DNA of 64,000 nt from Lachnospiraceae bacterium UBA1759 (GTDB lineage: Bacteria > Bacillota > Clostridia > Lachnospirales > Lachnospiraceae): the NCBI GenBank assembly GCA_002315555.1, contig DCHF01000014.1, forward strand, positions 49,004 to 113,003. Reading direction: 5' to 3'. Both the position numbers and the translations under genes were made by a program. Under the pieces are notes generated by a model. That model was not told the origin of the DNA. It saw only the letters and a program-made list of their open reading frames with translations, and searched no databases. This document shows, piece after piece, positions 24,557-32,285 of this stretch. The number at the start of each line of letters is the position of its first letter. The first letter of the stretch is position 1.

Positions 24557-26082
24557 GCCTCTGCTCCCTCCTTCTCGGGATCGTGACCGAGCATGTAAGA
24601 GCCCAGTTCGGATTCCGTAAATTCTTCTGCCTTGCGAAGCGCAGCTACGCGGCCTTCGTAAAGAACGGCGATGCGGTCGGACAGCTTTACGATCTCATCC
24701 AGTTCAGCGGAGATCAGAATGACCGCTGCACCGGCGTCGCGGAGCTTGACGAGCTCGCCGTGGATATATTCAATAGCGCCGATATCAACGCCTCTCGTGG
24801 GCTGTGCCGCAAGAACAAGTCCCTTCTGATGACGCAGCATACGCGCGACGATCAGCTTCTGCACGTTACCGCCGGACAGGGAGTCCGTGAACTGCATCGG
24901 GCCGTCGGTACGGATATCATTGGCTTCAATTTCTTCTTCGGTGATCTTACGGATCTCACGGGTCTTCAGGAAACCGGCCTTCGTCATGTAGTCCGAAAGG
25001 GTGTGATAACCGAGGATCAGATTTTCCCAGTTGGTAAAATTCTTGACGTAACCGCGCGCTTTACGGTCTTCAGCAATGTTGGCCATATACTTCAGGATCG
25101 TTTTTGCGTTCTTGTTGGTAACATCATTCTCACCGATCATGTAAACGCCGCTGTAATGCGGAGCCACACCGGTCAGAACTTCGATCAGTTCGGACTGACC
25201 GTTGCCCTCAACACCTGCAACACCCAGGATCTCTCCCGCGTGTACTTCCAGTGACAGGTCATCAAGCGCTTGCTTGCCGTTCTTTTTCTTCAGTGAAATG
25301 TTCTTCAGTGAAAGCTTGACCGGCATTTCGCCTTCCATGGGCTTCTTTTCGATGCTGAAGTTGACCAGACGGCCGACCATAAGGTCTGCCAGTTTCTGTT
25401 CATCGACTTCGCTGATGTTATATCGGCCGATCAGTGCACCTCTTCTCAGAATGGTGACAGAATCAGCGATCGCCATCGTCTCCTTCAGCTTATGGGTAAT
25501 AATGATGATCGTCTTGCCATCCGCCTTCAGTTCCTTCAGGACCTTGAAAAGGTCATTGACCTCCTGCGGGGTAAGCACGGCCGTCGGCTCGTCCAGAATC
25601 AGAATGTCTGAACGATGATACAGCGCTTTCAGGATCTCTACACGCTGCTTGACACCAACAGAAAGATTTCCGACCAGTTCTCTGGGGTCGATTACAAAGT
25701 GATAACGATCGGCGATCTCCTGAATCTCGCGGAATGCGCCCTCGCGGTCGAACAAAATACCCTTCTTCGGCTCAGCACCGAGGACGATATTCTCCGCAAC
25801 GGTCAGGTTATCGACCAGCATGAAATGCTGATGCACCATGGAGATACCGTTTGCAATCGCTTCCAGCGGCGAATCGATCTTTACTTCCTTCTCATTCAGC
25901 AGAATCTTACCGGAATCCGGCTTGATCATACCAAACAGAATGTTCATAAGGGTGGTTTTACCGGCACCGTTCTCGCCAAGAAGAGAATGGATCTCGCCCT
26001 TATCTACATGGAAATCGACATCAGCGTTGGCAAACTTGGAACCAAAGCTCTTATTAATTCCAATCATTTCAATAGCCTTCAT
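24553..26082 (-). CDS. nucleoside ABC transporter ATPase (NupO/YufO type)
   Basis: A 509-residue tandem ABC ATPase, like those of sugar and nucleoside importers. Domain 1: Walker A GENGAGKTT (about 36-44), signature LSVGVKQRVE, Walker B LILDEPTAVLTP. Domain 2 from about residue 250: degenerate Walker A GVEGNGQSE, signature SLSGGNVQKLIVAR, and RGVDIGAIEYIH in place of the usual Walker B Glu, which is normal in this family. AGGAGG precedes the start. It is separated from the bmpA gene by a terminator-like hairpin. Confidence 0.95.
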   Translation of the reverse strand: MKAIEMIGINKSFGSKFANADVDFHVDKGEIHSLLGENGAGKTTLMNILFGMIKPDSGKILLNEKEVKIDSPLEAIANGISMVHQHFMLVDNLTVAENIVLGAEPKKGILFDREGAFREIQEIADRYHFVIDPRELVGNLSVGVKQRVEILKALYHRSDILILDEPTAVLTPQEVNDLFKVLKELKADGKTIIIITHKLKETMAIADSVTILRRGALIGRYNISEVDEQKLADLMVGRLVNFSIEKKPMEGEMPVKLSLKNISLKKKNGKQALDDLSLEVHAGEILGVAGVEGNGQSELIEVLTGVAPHYSGVYMIGENDVTNKNAKTILKYMANIAEDRKARGYVKNFTNWENLILGYHTLSDYMTKAGFLKTREIRKITEEEIEANDIRTDGPMQFTDSLSGGNVQKLIVARMLRHQKGLVLAAQPTRGVDIGAIEYIHGELVKLRDAGAAVILISAELDEIVKLSDRIAVLYEGRVAALRKAEEFTESELGSYMLGHDPEKEGAEA

Positions 26083-26114
26083 GCTATTCCTCCTGTTGTG
26101 TCTTCTGTAACATA

Positions 26115-26158
26115 AAGCAAAAAACGGCGCATGTGTCCCAAAAAGAGCACATGCACCG
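26115..26158 (-). terminator. partial terminator between bmpA-type gene and ATPase gene
   Basis: On the minus strand CGG-x-GCATGTG type arms (26125-26135 and 26148-26158) form a hairpin followed by TTTTTTGC. Its place right after the lipoprotein stop suggests it raises binding-protein levels relative to the transporter. Confidence 0.75.
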
Positions 26159-26175
26159 GGTCTTTATAAGATCAA

Positions 26176-27210
26176 TTAGAAATCGAAACCGATCTCTTCG
26201 TAGGTGTACGGAACCTTGATGGAACCGTCCTTGATGCCTTCGATTGCTTTTCTTGCAGCATCAAGAGCTTCCTGAGAGGTGGTCAGTTCAGAACCTTCGT
26301 TGGTGAAGTCCAGAGAACCTTCAGCAAAACCTTCGCCTGCAACACCGCCCTTGAAGGTGCCGTCGATCTTCTCGCCGATACCAAGAACGATAGAGTTCTG
26401 CATCAGACGCATGCCGGAAACCTTAACAACAGACGGCTCGATCAGGCACTGGTTGGTATCGCAACCGATGCACTGGAACTTCTGGCTTTCCTTAGCTGCA
26501 GCAAAAGCACCGAGGCCGGAACCGCCTGCTGCAACGTATACAAGATCACAACCTTCATCAGCAAGAGTAAGAGCAAGCTCCTTAGCGGTGGTGGTATCAG
26601 CGAAACCGCCAACGATCTTGATGTTGATGTTCAGGTCCGGGTTAACGGAATGAGCACCTGCGATGAAACCGGCAGAGAATCTTCTCAGAGACGGGATGTC
26701 CAGAGCAAGAACGATACCAAGAGTATCAGCCTTGGTTTCCATAGCAGCGATAATGCCGAGGCAGTAGGTCTTCTCTTCATCACGGTACCAAACAGACTTT
26801 ACGTTGTCGCAATCAGCAACTTCGCCGTCAACGAACAGGAACTGCTGTTCCGGGAATTCCTTAGCGACCTTGGAAACAGCTTCGATTGCATCGAAACCAC
26901 CACAAACGATCAGGTCATATTCCTTGGAAGCAGCAAGCTGAGTGAAGTGACCTTCGAATTCAGCAACTTCCTTCGGCTCGATGAGCTGATAATCGCCAAA
27001 ACCATACTTAGCCTGAGCCTGGTCAACACCTTCCTTCAGGATATCGTTGAAGGAACCGTCGCCAAGACCGCCGACACCGATAACAAGTGCAACCTTGAGA
27101 TCGCTCTTAGCACCTTCAGCCTTATCGCCGTTGTCGGTGCTCTTGTTACCACATGCAGCAAGGCTCAGAATCATCAGAGCGCTGAGAAGCAGTGCAAGAA
27201 ACTTTTTCAT
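26176..27210 (-). CDS. BmpA family nucleoside-binding lipoprotein
   Basis: A 344-residue substrate-binding lipoprotein. Residues 1-20 are a lipoprotein signal with lipobox LSLAAC (Cys20 lipidated). The mature part shows Bmp/Med family blocks: VALVIGVGGLGDGSFND, EFPEQQFLFVDGEV, EEKTYCLGIIAAMETKADTLGIV, AGGSGLGAFAAAKE, and a C-terminal KVPYTYEEIGFDF. It delivers purine nucleosides to the permeases encoded downstream. AAAAGGAG precedes the start. The gene uses codons typical of a highly expressed gene. It follows the phosphorylase gene by 58 bp, so both are likely in one operon. Confidence 0.93.
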   Translation of the reverse strand: MKKFLALLLSALMILSLAACGNKSTDNGDKAEGAKSDLKVALVIGVGGLGDGSFNDILKEGVDQAQAKYGFGDYQLIEPKEVAEFEGHFTQLAASKEYDLIVCGGFDAIEAVSKVAKEFPEQQFLFVDGEVADCDNVKSVWYRDEEKTYCLGIIAAMETKADTLGIVLALDIPSLRRFSAGFIAGAHSVNPDLNINIKIVGGFADTTTAKELALTLADEGCDLVYVAAGGSGLGAFAAAKESQKFQCIGCDTNQCLIEPSVVKVSGMRLMQNSIVLGIGEKIDGTFKGGVAGEGFAEGSLDFTNEGSELTTSQEALDAARKAIEGIKDGSIKVPYTYEEIGFDF

Positions 27211-27268
27211 AATTTTTCTCCTTTTTTAATAAATATCTGAAAGGGAAATCCCTTATCATACGATTTCA

Positions 27269-28132
27269 TCAAGCGTTGTTGTGTTCACCAACGTTCGTCT
27301 TGATCCAGTAATCTTCCGCCTTCTCGGTGATGGTGGACGGATCGATGGATGCCATCGCACGAAGCATGACGCGGCCGGTAATGGGAGCGGTACGCTCGTA
27401 GATGTCATGGATCGGCTCTTCCCAATCCGGATTGATACCTTCAGCAAAGTTGCTGACCAGGTACAGCGGAGCATACAGTGCACCGATGGCTCTTGCAAGA
27501 GCCGCTTCCGGCATCATGGTCTGTCCGACGATGTCTACATGCTGATCATATACCATACGAATCTCAGCTGCGGTCTCAAAACGCGGGCCTTCCATTACGC
27601 CGTAAACACCGTTACGGAATACGCGCTCGTAATCCTTCTTCGCTTCGGTGTACAGGCACTTCTGCAGATCCTTGCTGACGATGTTCAGCATGCGGGTAAC
27701 GCACGGATTGAACTTTTCAAGATAGGAAATGCGCTTCGTGTAGTCGATGAGATCGGTGGGGCAGATGATATCGCCCGGCTCCATGAGCGGGTTTACGCCG
27801 CCGCCGCTGCCGTCTGCAAGAACGAACTTAACGCCGGCTCTCTGGAGGACCCAGAAAACGCGCTCGCTGTAGCACTCGTCAAACGGAGACTCTGTCAGCC
27901 AGCCGTGGAAAGGAATGAAAAAGACTTTACGCGGCTTGTGATCCACGGTAATGGAGGCATCAAGCTCAAGTAATTTCATCGGGCAGGTCACACCGAACGG
28001 AGTTTCAAACTCCATGCCCTTCTGAAGGACCTTTACTCCTTCAAAATTAAGATCTTCGGGGAATTCACACCCCCAGGTACCCGAACCGCCGATATGGGCG
28101 AATTCAACCTGCGGAATCTCTGTACAGATCAT
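27269..28132 (-). CDS. MTAP/purine nucleoside phosphorylase family protein
   Basis: A 287-residue phosphorylase of the type II PNP/MTAP fold, which splits purine nucleosides or 5'-methylthioadenosine with phosphate. GVYGVMEGPRFETAAEIRMV and VDIVGQTMMPEAALARA are the base- and ribose-site blocks of the family (usual form GMTxxPE, here GQTMMPE). The usual early GGSG appears as HIGGSGTWG. The normal RHGxxHxxxP phosphate-site stretch is altered (FIPFHGWLTESPF), so substrate choice is open. First gene of the nucleoside uptake operon; an AAGAGG ribosome binding site precedes it. Confidence 0.85.
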   Translation of the reverse strand: MICTEIPQVEFAHIGGSGTWGCEFPEDLNFEGVKVLQKGMEFETPFGVTCPMKLLELDASITVDHKPRKVFFIPFHGWLTESPFDECYSERVFWVLQRAGVKFVLADGSGGGVNPLMEPGDIICPTDLIDYTKRISYLEKFNPCVTRMLNIVSKDLQKCLYTEAKKDYERVFRNGVYGVMEGPRFETAAEIRMVYDQHVDIVGQTMMPEAALARAIGALYAPLYLVSNFAEGINPDWEEPIHDIYERTAPITGRVMLRAMASIDPSTITEKAEDYWIKTNVGEHNNA

Positions 28133-28166
28133 CGAAACCTCTTTCCCGGCTCGTAGCCGTTATAAT

Positions 28167-28195
28167 TCTGTTTACAAATTTATTATACAAACAGA
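28167..28195. promoter_or_regulatory. candidate promoter/operator of the nucleoside operon
   Basis: TCTGTTT (28167-28173) and AAACAGA (28189-28195) are a perfect 7-bp inverted repeat 15 bp apart. A minus-strand TATAAT (28187-28182) lies between them; the -35 is poor. The 28133-28370 gap contains nothing else I can name. Confidence 0.4.
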
Positions 28196-28370
28196 GCTTA
28201 CAAAATACCATTAATCATAATGACGATAAATTTGCAAAAAAGCACCGATTTGAACACATTTTCAACAATTTTCACCAGCCCCCCTATCGATGCCCGAAAG
28301 CATAATCCACACTTTCGCAAACTCTGTAAGTCACCGGTCGCAGAGCCGTAAAAATCAAAAAGCGGGAGAG

Positions 28371-28874
28371 TTACTCCTCTCCCACTTCCACTAAAAATTC
28401 GCAATACTCATCGCCGTTTGCGCAGCACTTCATCTCACGTACTCTGCAATGCTTTCCGAGCGCTTCCGAGAACATGCCGGAAGCCACGCCGGCTTCATAA
28501 ACGCAGATCTTCTCACCGATGTTCGGAATACCGTAGCAGTCCGCGCACTCGTAATGACGGTAGACGGCGTGAAGATCATCCGCTTCGACGATCTCCTCAA
28601 ACGCATAACCGTCTGCCGATGCGATCGGCTTATTGCTGTCCATGATCTCCGACAGATTTTTTCCGCGGATCTTCTCGGAGCAGACGCCCTTACCGATGAT
28701 CTGCCCCATCGCATAGGCGGTCTCCTTCAGCTCCGGATGCAGAATGAAGCTGACCGTCTGGCGCTCCTGCATATAGTTGATGGGCATGCTGTTGCCAAGA
28801 CGCGGACGAATCTTCTGTCCGTAAGCATTTTTAAAATGTTCGGATACTTTTTCGAGTTTTTCCTGCTGAGTCAT
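28371..28874 (-). CDS. V4R-domain (4-vinyl reductase-like) protein
   Basis: A 167-residue protein. Residues about 95-160 match the V4R small-molecule-binding domain: ECADCYGIPNIGEKICVYEAGVASG, then LGKHCRVREMKCCANGDEYCEFLVE, with its paired cysteines (CADC, KCCANGDEYC). Such domains bind hydrocarbons, phenolics or metals and occur in regulators and bacteriochlorophyll synthesis proteins; here there is no attached DNA-binding domain. The start at 28874 has AGGAGC upstream. It sits alone between the nucleoside operon and the deaminase gene. Function unknown. Confidence 0.75.
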   Translation of the reverse strand: MTQQEKLEKVSEHFKNAYGQKIRPRLGNSMPINYMQERQTVSFILHPELKETAYAMGQIIGKGVCSEKIRGKNLSEIMDSNKPIASADGYAFEEIVEADDLHAVYRHYECADCYGIPNIGEKICVYEAGVASGMFSEALGKHCRVREMKCCANGDEYCEFLVEVGEE

Positions 28875-29046
28875 AAGGCGCTCCTTCTGTGCAATGTGAG
28901 GGAATGCAAGCATCCCGGAAGTTCATTATAACCGCTCCGTTAACAAAATCCAATCATTCTGTGGGCAAAAACCAAATTTTCCGCAAAAAGGAGTCATTCC
29001 CGCACAAAATGTGATATACTGTCCGAAAGAATCCAGGAGGTGCTTC

Positions 29047-30318
29047 ATGACTGTTTACCAACACGCCGCTCTTATCACCGTAAATGATAACTTTGACGTC
29101 ATCCCGGACGGCAGCCTCGCCATGGAAGGCGCTTATATCACATATGCCGGTCCTTACCGGGAATTTGAAGAAGCCGAGATCATCGACTGTACCGGAAAGG
29201 TCATTATGCCGGGGTTCGTAAACGGTCATATCCATATGCCAATGGTCCTTTTCCGCGGCATCGCGGACGATCTCCGGCTGCAGGAATGGCTTTCCGACCG
29301 GATTTTCCCGCTGGAATCCAAGCATACGGAAAAAACACAGCTGGACGGTGCGATGCTCGCCGCGCTGGAGCTGACCCGCACCGGCACCACCACCGTCAAT
29401 GACATGTACTATGACGGCGATATCGTTGCCCGCGCTTTAAAGGCCGCCGGCCTCTCCGGCACTGTCTGCTCCTGCCTGATCGGTGTCAGCGGAAACTCCG
29501 ACCGCGTCCTCGCAGAATCCCTGGAGCTCGCAGAAAAGTATCGCAACGATCCGGATATCCGGACGTCCATCGCCCCGCATGCGGAATATACCGCCACCGC
29601 AGCCCAGCTGGAAAAGTGGGCACGCGCGGCAAAGGATTCCAACCAACCCATTCACATCCACTGCAGCGAGACTCAGTCGGAGCATGAGGAGTGCATCGGC
29701 CGTCACGGGCTGACCCCGGTGGCACTGTTTGAAAAGCTTGGCATTTTGGATGTCCCGGCCTTCCTCGCACACTGCGTTTACGTGACCGAGGACGACATGG
29801 AGATCATGAAGGCCCACGGTTCCGCGGCGCTTCACAATCCGTGCTCGAACCTGAAGCTCGGAAGCGGCATCGCCCGTATTCCGCTGATGATCGAGAGGGG
29901 AGTGAACATCGCGCTTTCCACCGATGGTGCATCCAGCAACAACACCCTGGATCTTTGGGAAGAAATGCGATTTGCCGCGCTGATCCATAAGGGCAACCTC
30001 CGCGATGCCACCGCTGTCAGCGTCAATCAGGCACTTTACCTGGCTACCCGCGGCGCGGCCCTGGCCCTCGGTTATCCGGACCGTGGCGCACTGAAAGCCG
30101 GCCTTCGCGCGGACTTCACCATTTCCGCTACGGACGCCCCGACCTTCCGCCCGATCACGGACATCGCCCACCTGGCTGTCTACAGCGGAAACTCCCGCGA
30201 TATCGAAATGACCGTTTCCGGCGGCAGGATCCTCTATGACCGCGGTACCTACACGATGCTGGATAAAGAAAAGATCTACGCGGATTGTCAGGAAGATTAC
30301 GAGAAGATCTTCAGATAA
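29047..30318 (+). CDS. MTA/SAH deaminase-like amidohydrolase
   Basis: A 423-residue metal-dependent amidohydrolase of the TrzN/MtaD type. Motifs: GHIHMP (metal His pair, about residue 60-65), a further His in SIAPHAEYT, HCSETQSEHEEC, and the metal Asp in LSTDGASSNN; the composite domain closes with RADFTI. Characterised relatives deaminate 5'-methylthioadenosine, S-adenosylhomocysteine or related purine compounds. The start at 29047 (MTVYQH) has AGGAGG 7 nt upstream and TATACT at 29015-29020. Other substrates such as guanine are possible but less like these motifs. It fits the purine/SAM salvage setting. Confidence 0.85.
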   Translation: MTVYQHAALITVNDNFDVIPDGSLAMEGAYITYAGPYREFEEAEIIDCTGKVIMPGFVNGHIHMPMVLFRGIADDLRLQEWLSDRIFPLESKHTEKTQLDGAMLAALELTRTGTTTVNDMYYDGDIVARALKAAGLSGTVCSCLIGVSGNSDRVLAESLELAEKYRNDPDIRTSIAPHAEYTATAAQLEKWARAAKDSNQPIHIHCSETQSEHEECIGRHGLTPVALFEKLGILDVPAFLAHCVYVTEDDMEIMKAHGSAALHNPCSNLKLGSGIARIPLMIERGVNIALSTDGASSNNTLDLWEEMRFAALIHKGNLRDATAVSVNQALYLATRGAALALGYPDRGALKAGLRADFTISATDAPTFRPITDIAHLAVYSGNSRDIEMTVSGGRILYDRGTYTMLDKEKIYADCQEDYEKIFR

Positions 30319-30321
30319 GGT

Positions 30322-30401
30322 CATCCGAAAGACTGAAGAATATCTGAAAATAGGCGCATCCGAAAGACTGAAGAATATCTGAATATAAGCGCATCCGAAA
30401 C
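30322..30401 (+). repeat. 35-bp tandem direct repeat, about 2.3 copies
   Basis: Units start at 30322, 30357 and 30392, each with CATCCGAAAGACTGAAGAAT or its beginning. The first two differ at two bases; the third is cut after about 9 bases. It lies between the amidohydrolase stop and its terminator. No ORF spans it. Confidence 0.8.
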
Positions 30402-30438
30402 AGTAATAAACTAATTTTTATAACACATCTCTAAAACA

Positions 30439-30478
30439 AAAAGATCCGACCGATGTTTCCATCGGCCGGATCTTTTAT
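30439..30478. terminator. bidirectional terminator between deaminase-like gene and hydA
   Basis: AAAAGATCCGACCGATG pairs with CATCGGCCGGATCTTTT (one mismatch), with A and T runs on both sides. Confidence 0.92.
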
Positions 30479-30500
30479 TTTGCTTTAAGTATTCCGATGA

Positions 30501-32270
30501 TTATTTCTCAACAAACGGAACTCTTGCAGCATAAGAGGTGTGCAGAAGCTCATGTGCCTTATGAGAATTCGGAGCACCCAGGTACTCGTCATACAGAGCC
30601 TTGATCTGCGGATTGTTGTGAGACTGACGAAGGGTCTGTCTTTCATCCTCAGAGTACAGGGCAGCTGCACGCTTTTCTCTGTAGGTATCCATAATATCGA
30701 GGTCTTCGTTCGGAAGGAAGCATTCCTTAACGTACGGCTGACCGCCGCCGTTGATGCAGCCGCCCGGGCAGCCCATGATCTCGATGAAGTGATACTTGGA
30801 CTTGCCTTCGCGGATCTCATCCATGAGGACCTTTGCGTTCTTCATGCCGGAAGCGACCGCAACGGAAACCTTCTGACCTGCAAGGTCAAATTCAGCTTCC
30901 TTGATGCCGGCCATGCCACGAACCTGCTCAAACTTAACGCCTTCATGCTCCTTACCGGTCAGCACGAACGCTGCGGTACGAAGAGCTGCTTCCATAACAC
31001 CGCCGGTAACACCGAAGATAACACCTGCGCCGGTGTAATCGGAAACGATATCGTTGTCGAAGTCTTCATCCGGAAGCTTAGCAAAGTTGATGCCGCTTCT
31101 CTTGATGAGCTTGCCGAGTTCTCTGGTGGTAAGAACCGCATCGACATCCTGGAGACCGTCAACCTTAAGCTGTTCTCTGTTTGCTTCGTACTTCTTAGCA
31201 GTACACGGCATGATGGAAACGACAAACATGTCTTCCTTCTTAACGCCGATCTTTTCTGCATAGTAGTGCTTCAGAATCGCACCGAACATTTCGTGCGGAG
31301 ACTTGCAGCTTGAAAGATGATCGAGCTGATCATTGTAATTGATTTCTGCGTAGTTGACCCAACCCGGTGAACAAGAGGTGATCATCGGAAGTACGCCGCC
31401 GTTCTTCATACGATCAAGAAGCTCGGTAGCTTCTTCCATGATCGTAAGGTCAGCGCCGTAGTTGGTATCAAATACCTTCTTGAAGCCAAGACGACGAAGA
31501 GCTGCGGCCATCTTACCGGTTACCGGAGTACCGATCTTCATGCCGAATTCTTCACCGAGTGCCGCACGGACTGCCGGAGCGGTCTGTACAACAACGTACT
31601 TGCCTGCTGCCATAGCTGCATCGACCTTTGCAATGTCGCTCTTCTCCATTAATGCACCGGTCGGGCAGACGCTTACGCACTGACCGCACATGATGCACGG
31701 AGATTCGGAGAACATACGGTTTTCAGCGGGGCCGATCATAGCAGAGAAGCCACGGTTTTCAAAACCAAGGATACCCATTCCGTGTGCATTTGCGCAACGA
31801 GCTACGCAGCGTCCGCAAAGGATACACTTGGAGGTATCACGCATAATTGACGGGTTCAGCTGGTCGATGGTAGTCGGGGTCTTAACGCCTTCGAACATAC
31901 CTTCACGAGCACCGGTAATACGAGCAACGTTTAAAAGCTCGCAGTACTCGTTCTTATCGCACTGCTGGCATTCCTTGTTGTGGTTGGAAAGGAGCAGTTC
32001 AACAGAAGCACGACGTGCAGCAACAGCCTTCGGAGAAGAGATGGTAACTTCCATGCCTTCATTGACCGGATATACACAGGATGCAACCAGGCCTCTTGCG
32101 CCGGTAGCTTCAACTAAGCAAACACGGCAGGAACCAACGTTGCACTCACCATGGTTGTAGGTGCAAAGAGACGGAATGCTGTATCCGCACTGCTTAGCAG
32201 CTTCAAGAATGGTAAGACCTGCTTCGACCTGATAGGGAACGCCTTCGATCTTAATATTTACTAATGCCAT
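30501..32270 (-). CDS. [FeFe]-hydrogenase catalytic subunit, NADH-linked (HydA/HndD type)
   Basis: A 589-residue hydrogenase large subunit. N-terminal [2Fe-2S] domain (residues 1-80: CTYNHGECNVGSCRVC); His-Cys3 [4Fe-4S] site (HNKECQQCDKNEYC); two [4Fe-4S] motifs (CILCGRCVARC, CIMCGQCVSVC); then the H-cluster domain with TSCSPGW, MPCTAKKYEANR and MGCPGGCINGGGQP. C-terminal small-subunit-like segment follows. It makes H2 from electrons of NADH and, in characterised trimeric forms, ferredoxin (bifurcation or confurcation). Third gene of the hyd operon, 15 bp after HydB. Maturases HydE/F/G are not in the window. Confidence 0.97.
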   Translation of the reverse strand: MALVNIKIEGVPYQVEAGLTILEAAKQCGYSIPSLCTYNHGECNVGSCRVCLVEATGARGLVASCVYPVNEGMEVTISSPKAVAARRASVELLLSNHNKECQQCDKNEYCELLNVARITGAREGMFEGVKTPTTIDQLNPSIMRDTSKCILCGRCVARCANAHGMGILGFENRGFSAMIGPAENRMFSESPCIMCGQCVSVCPTGALMEKSDIAKVDAAMAAGKYVVVQTAPAVRAALGEEFGMKIGTPVTGKMAAALRRLGFKKVFDTNYGADLTIMEEATELLDRMKNGGVLPMITSCSPGWVNYAEINYNDQLDHLSSCKSPHEMFGAILKHYYAEKIGVKKEDMFVVSIMPCTAKKYEANREQLKVDGLQDVDAVLTTRELGKLIKRSGINFAKLPDEDFDNDIVSDYTGAGVIFGVTGGVMEAALRTAAFVLTGKEHEGVKFEQVRGMAGIKEAEFDLAGQKVSVAVASGMKNAKVLMDEIREGKSKYHFIEIMGCPGGCINGGGQPYVKECFLPNEDLDIMDTYREKRAAALYSEDERQTLRQSHNNPQIKALYDEYLGAPNSHKAHELLHTSYAARVPFVEK

Positions 32271-32285
32271 ATCTGAATTCCTCCC

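Noticed and set aside
30322..30401. CRISPR array
   Set aside because: Repeats are directly abutting with no unique spacers and only about two copies.
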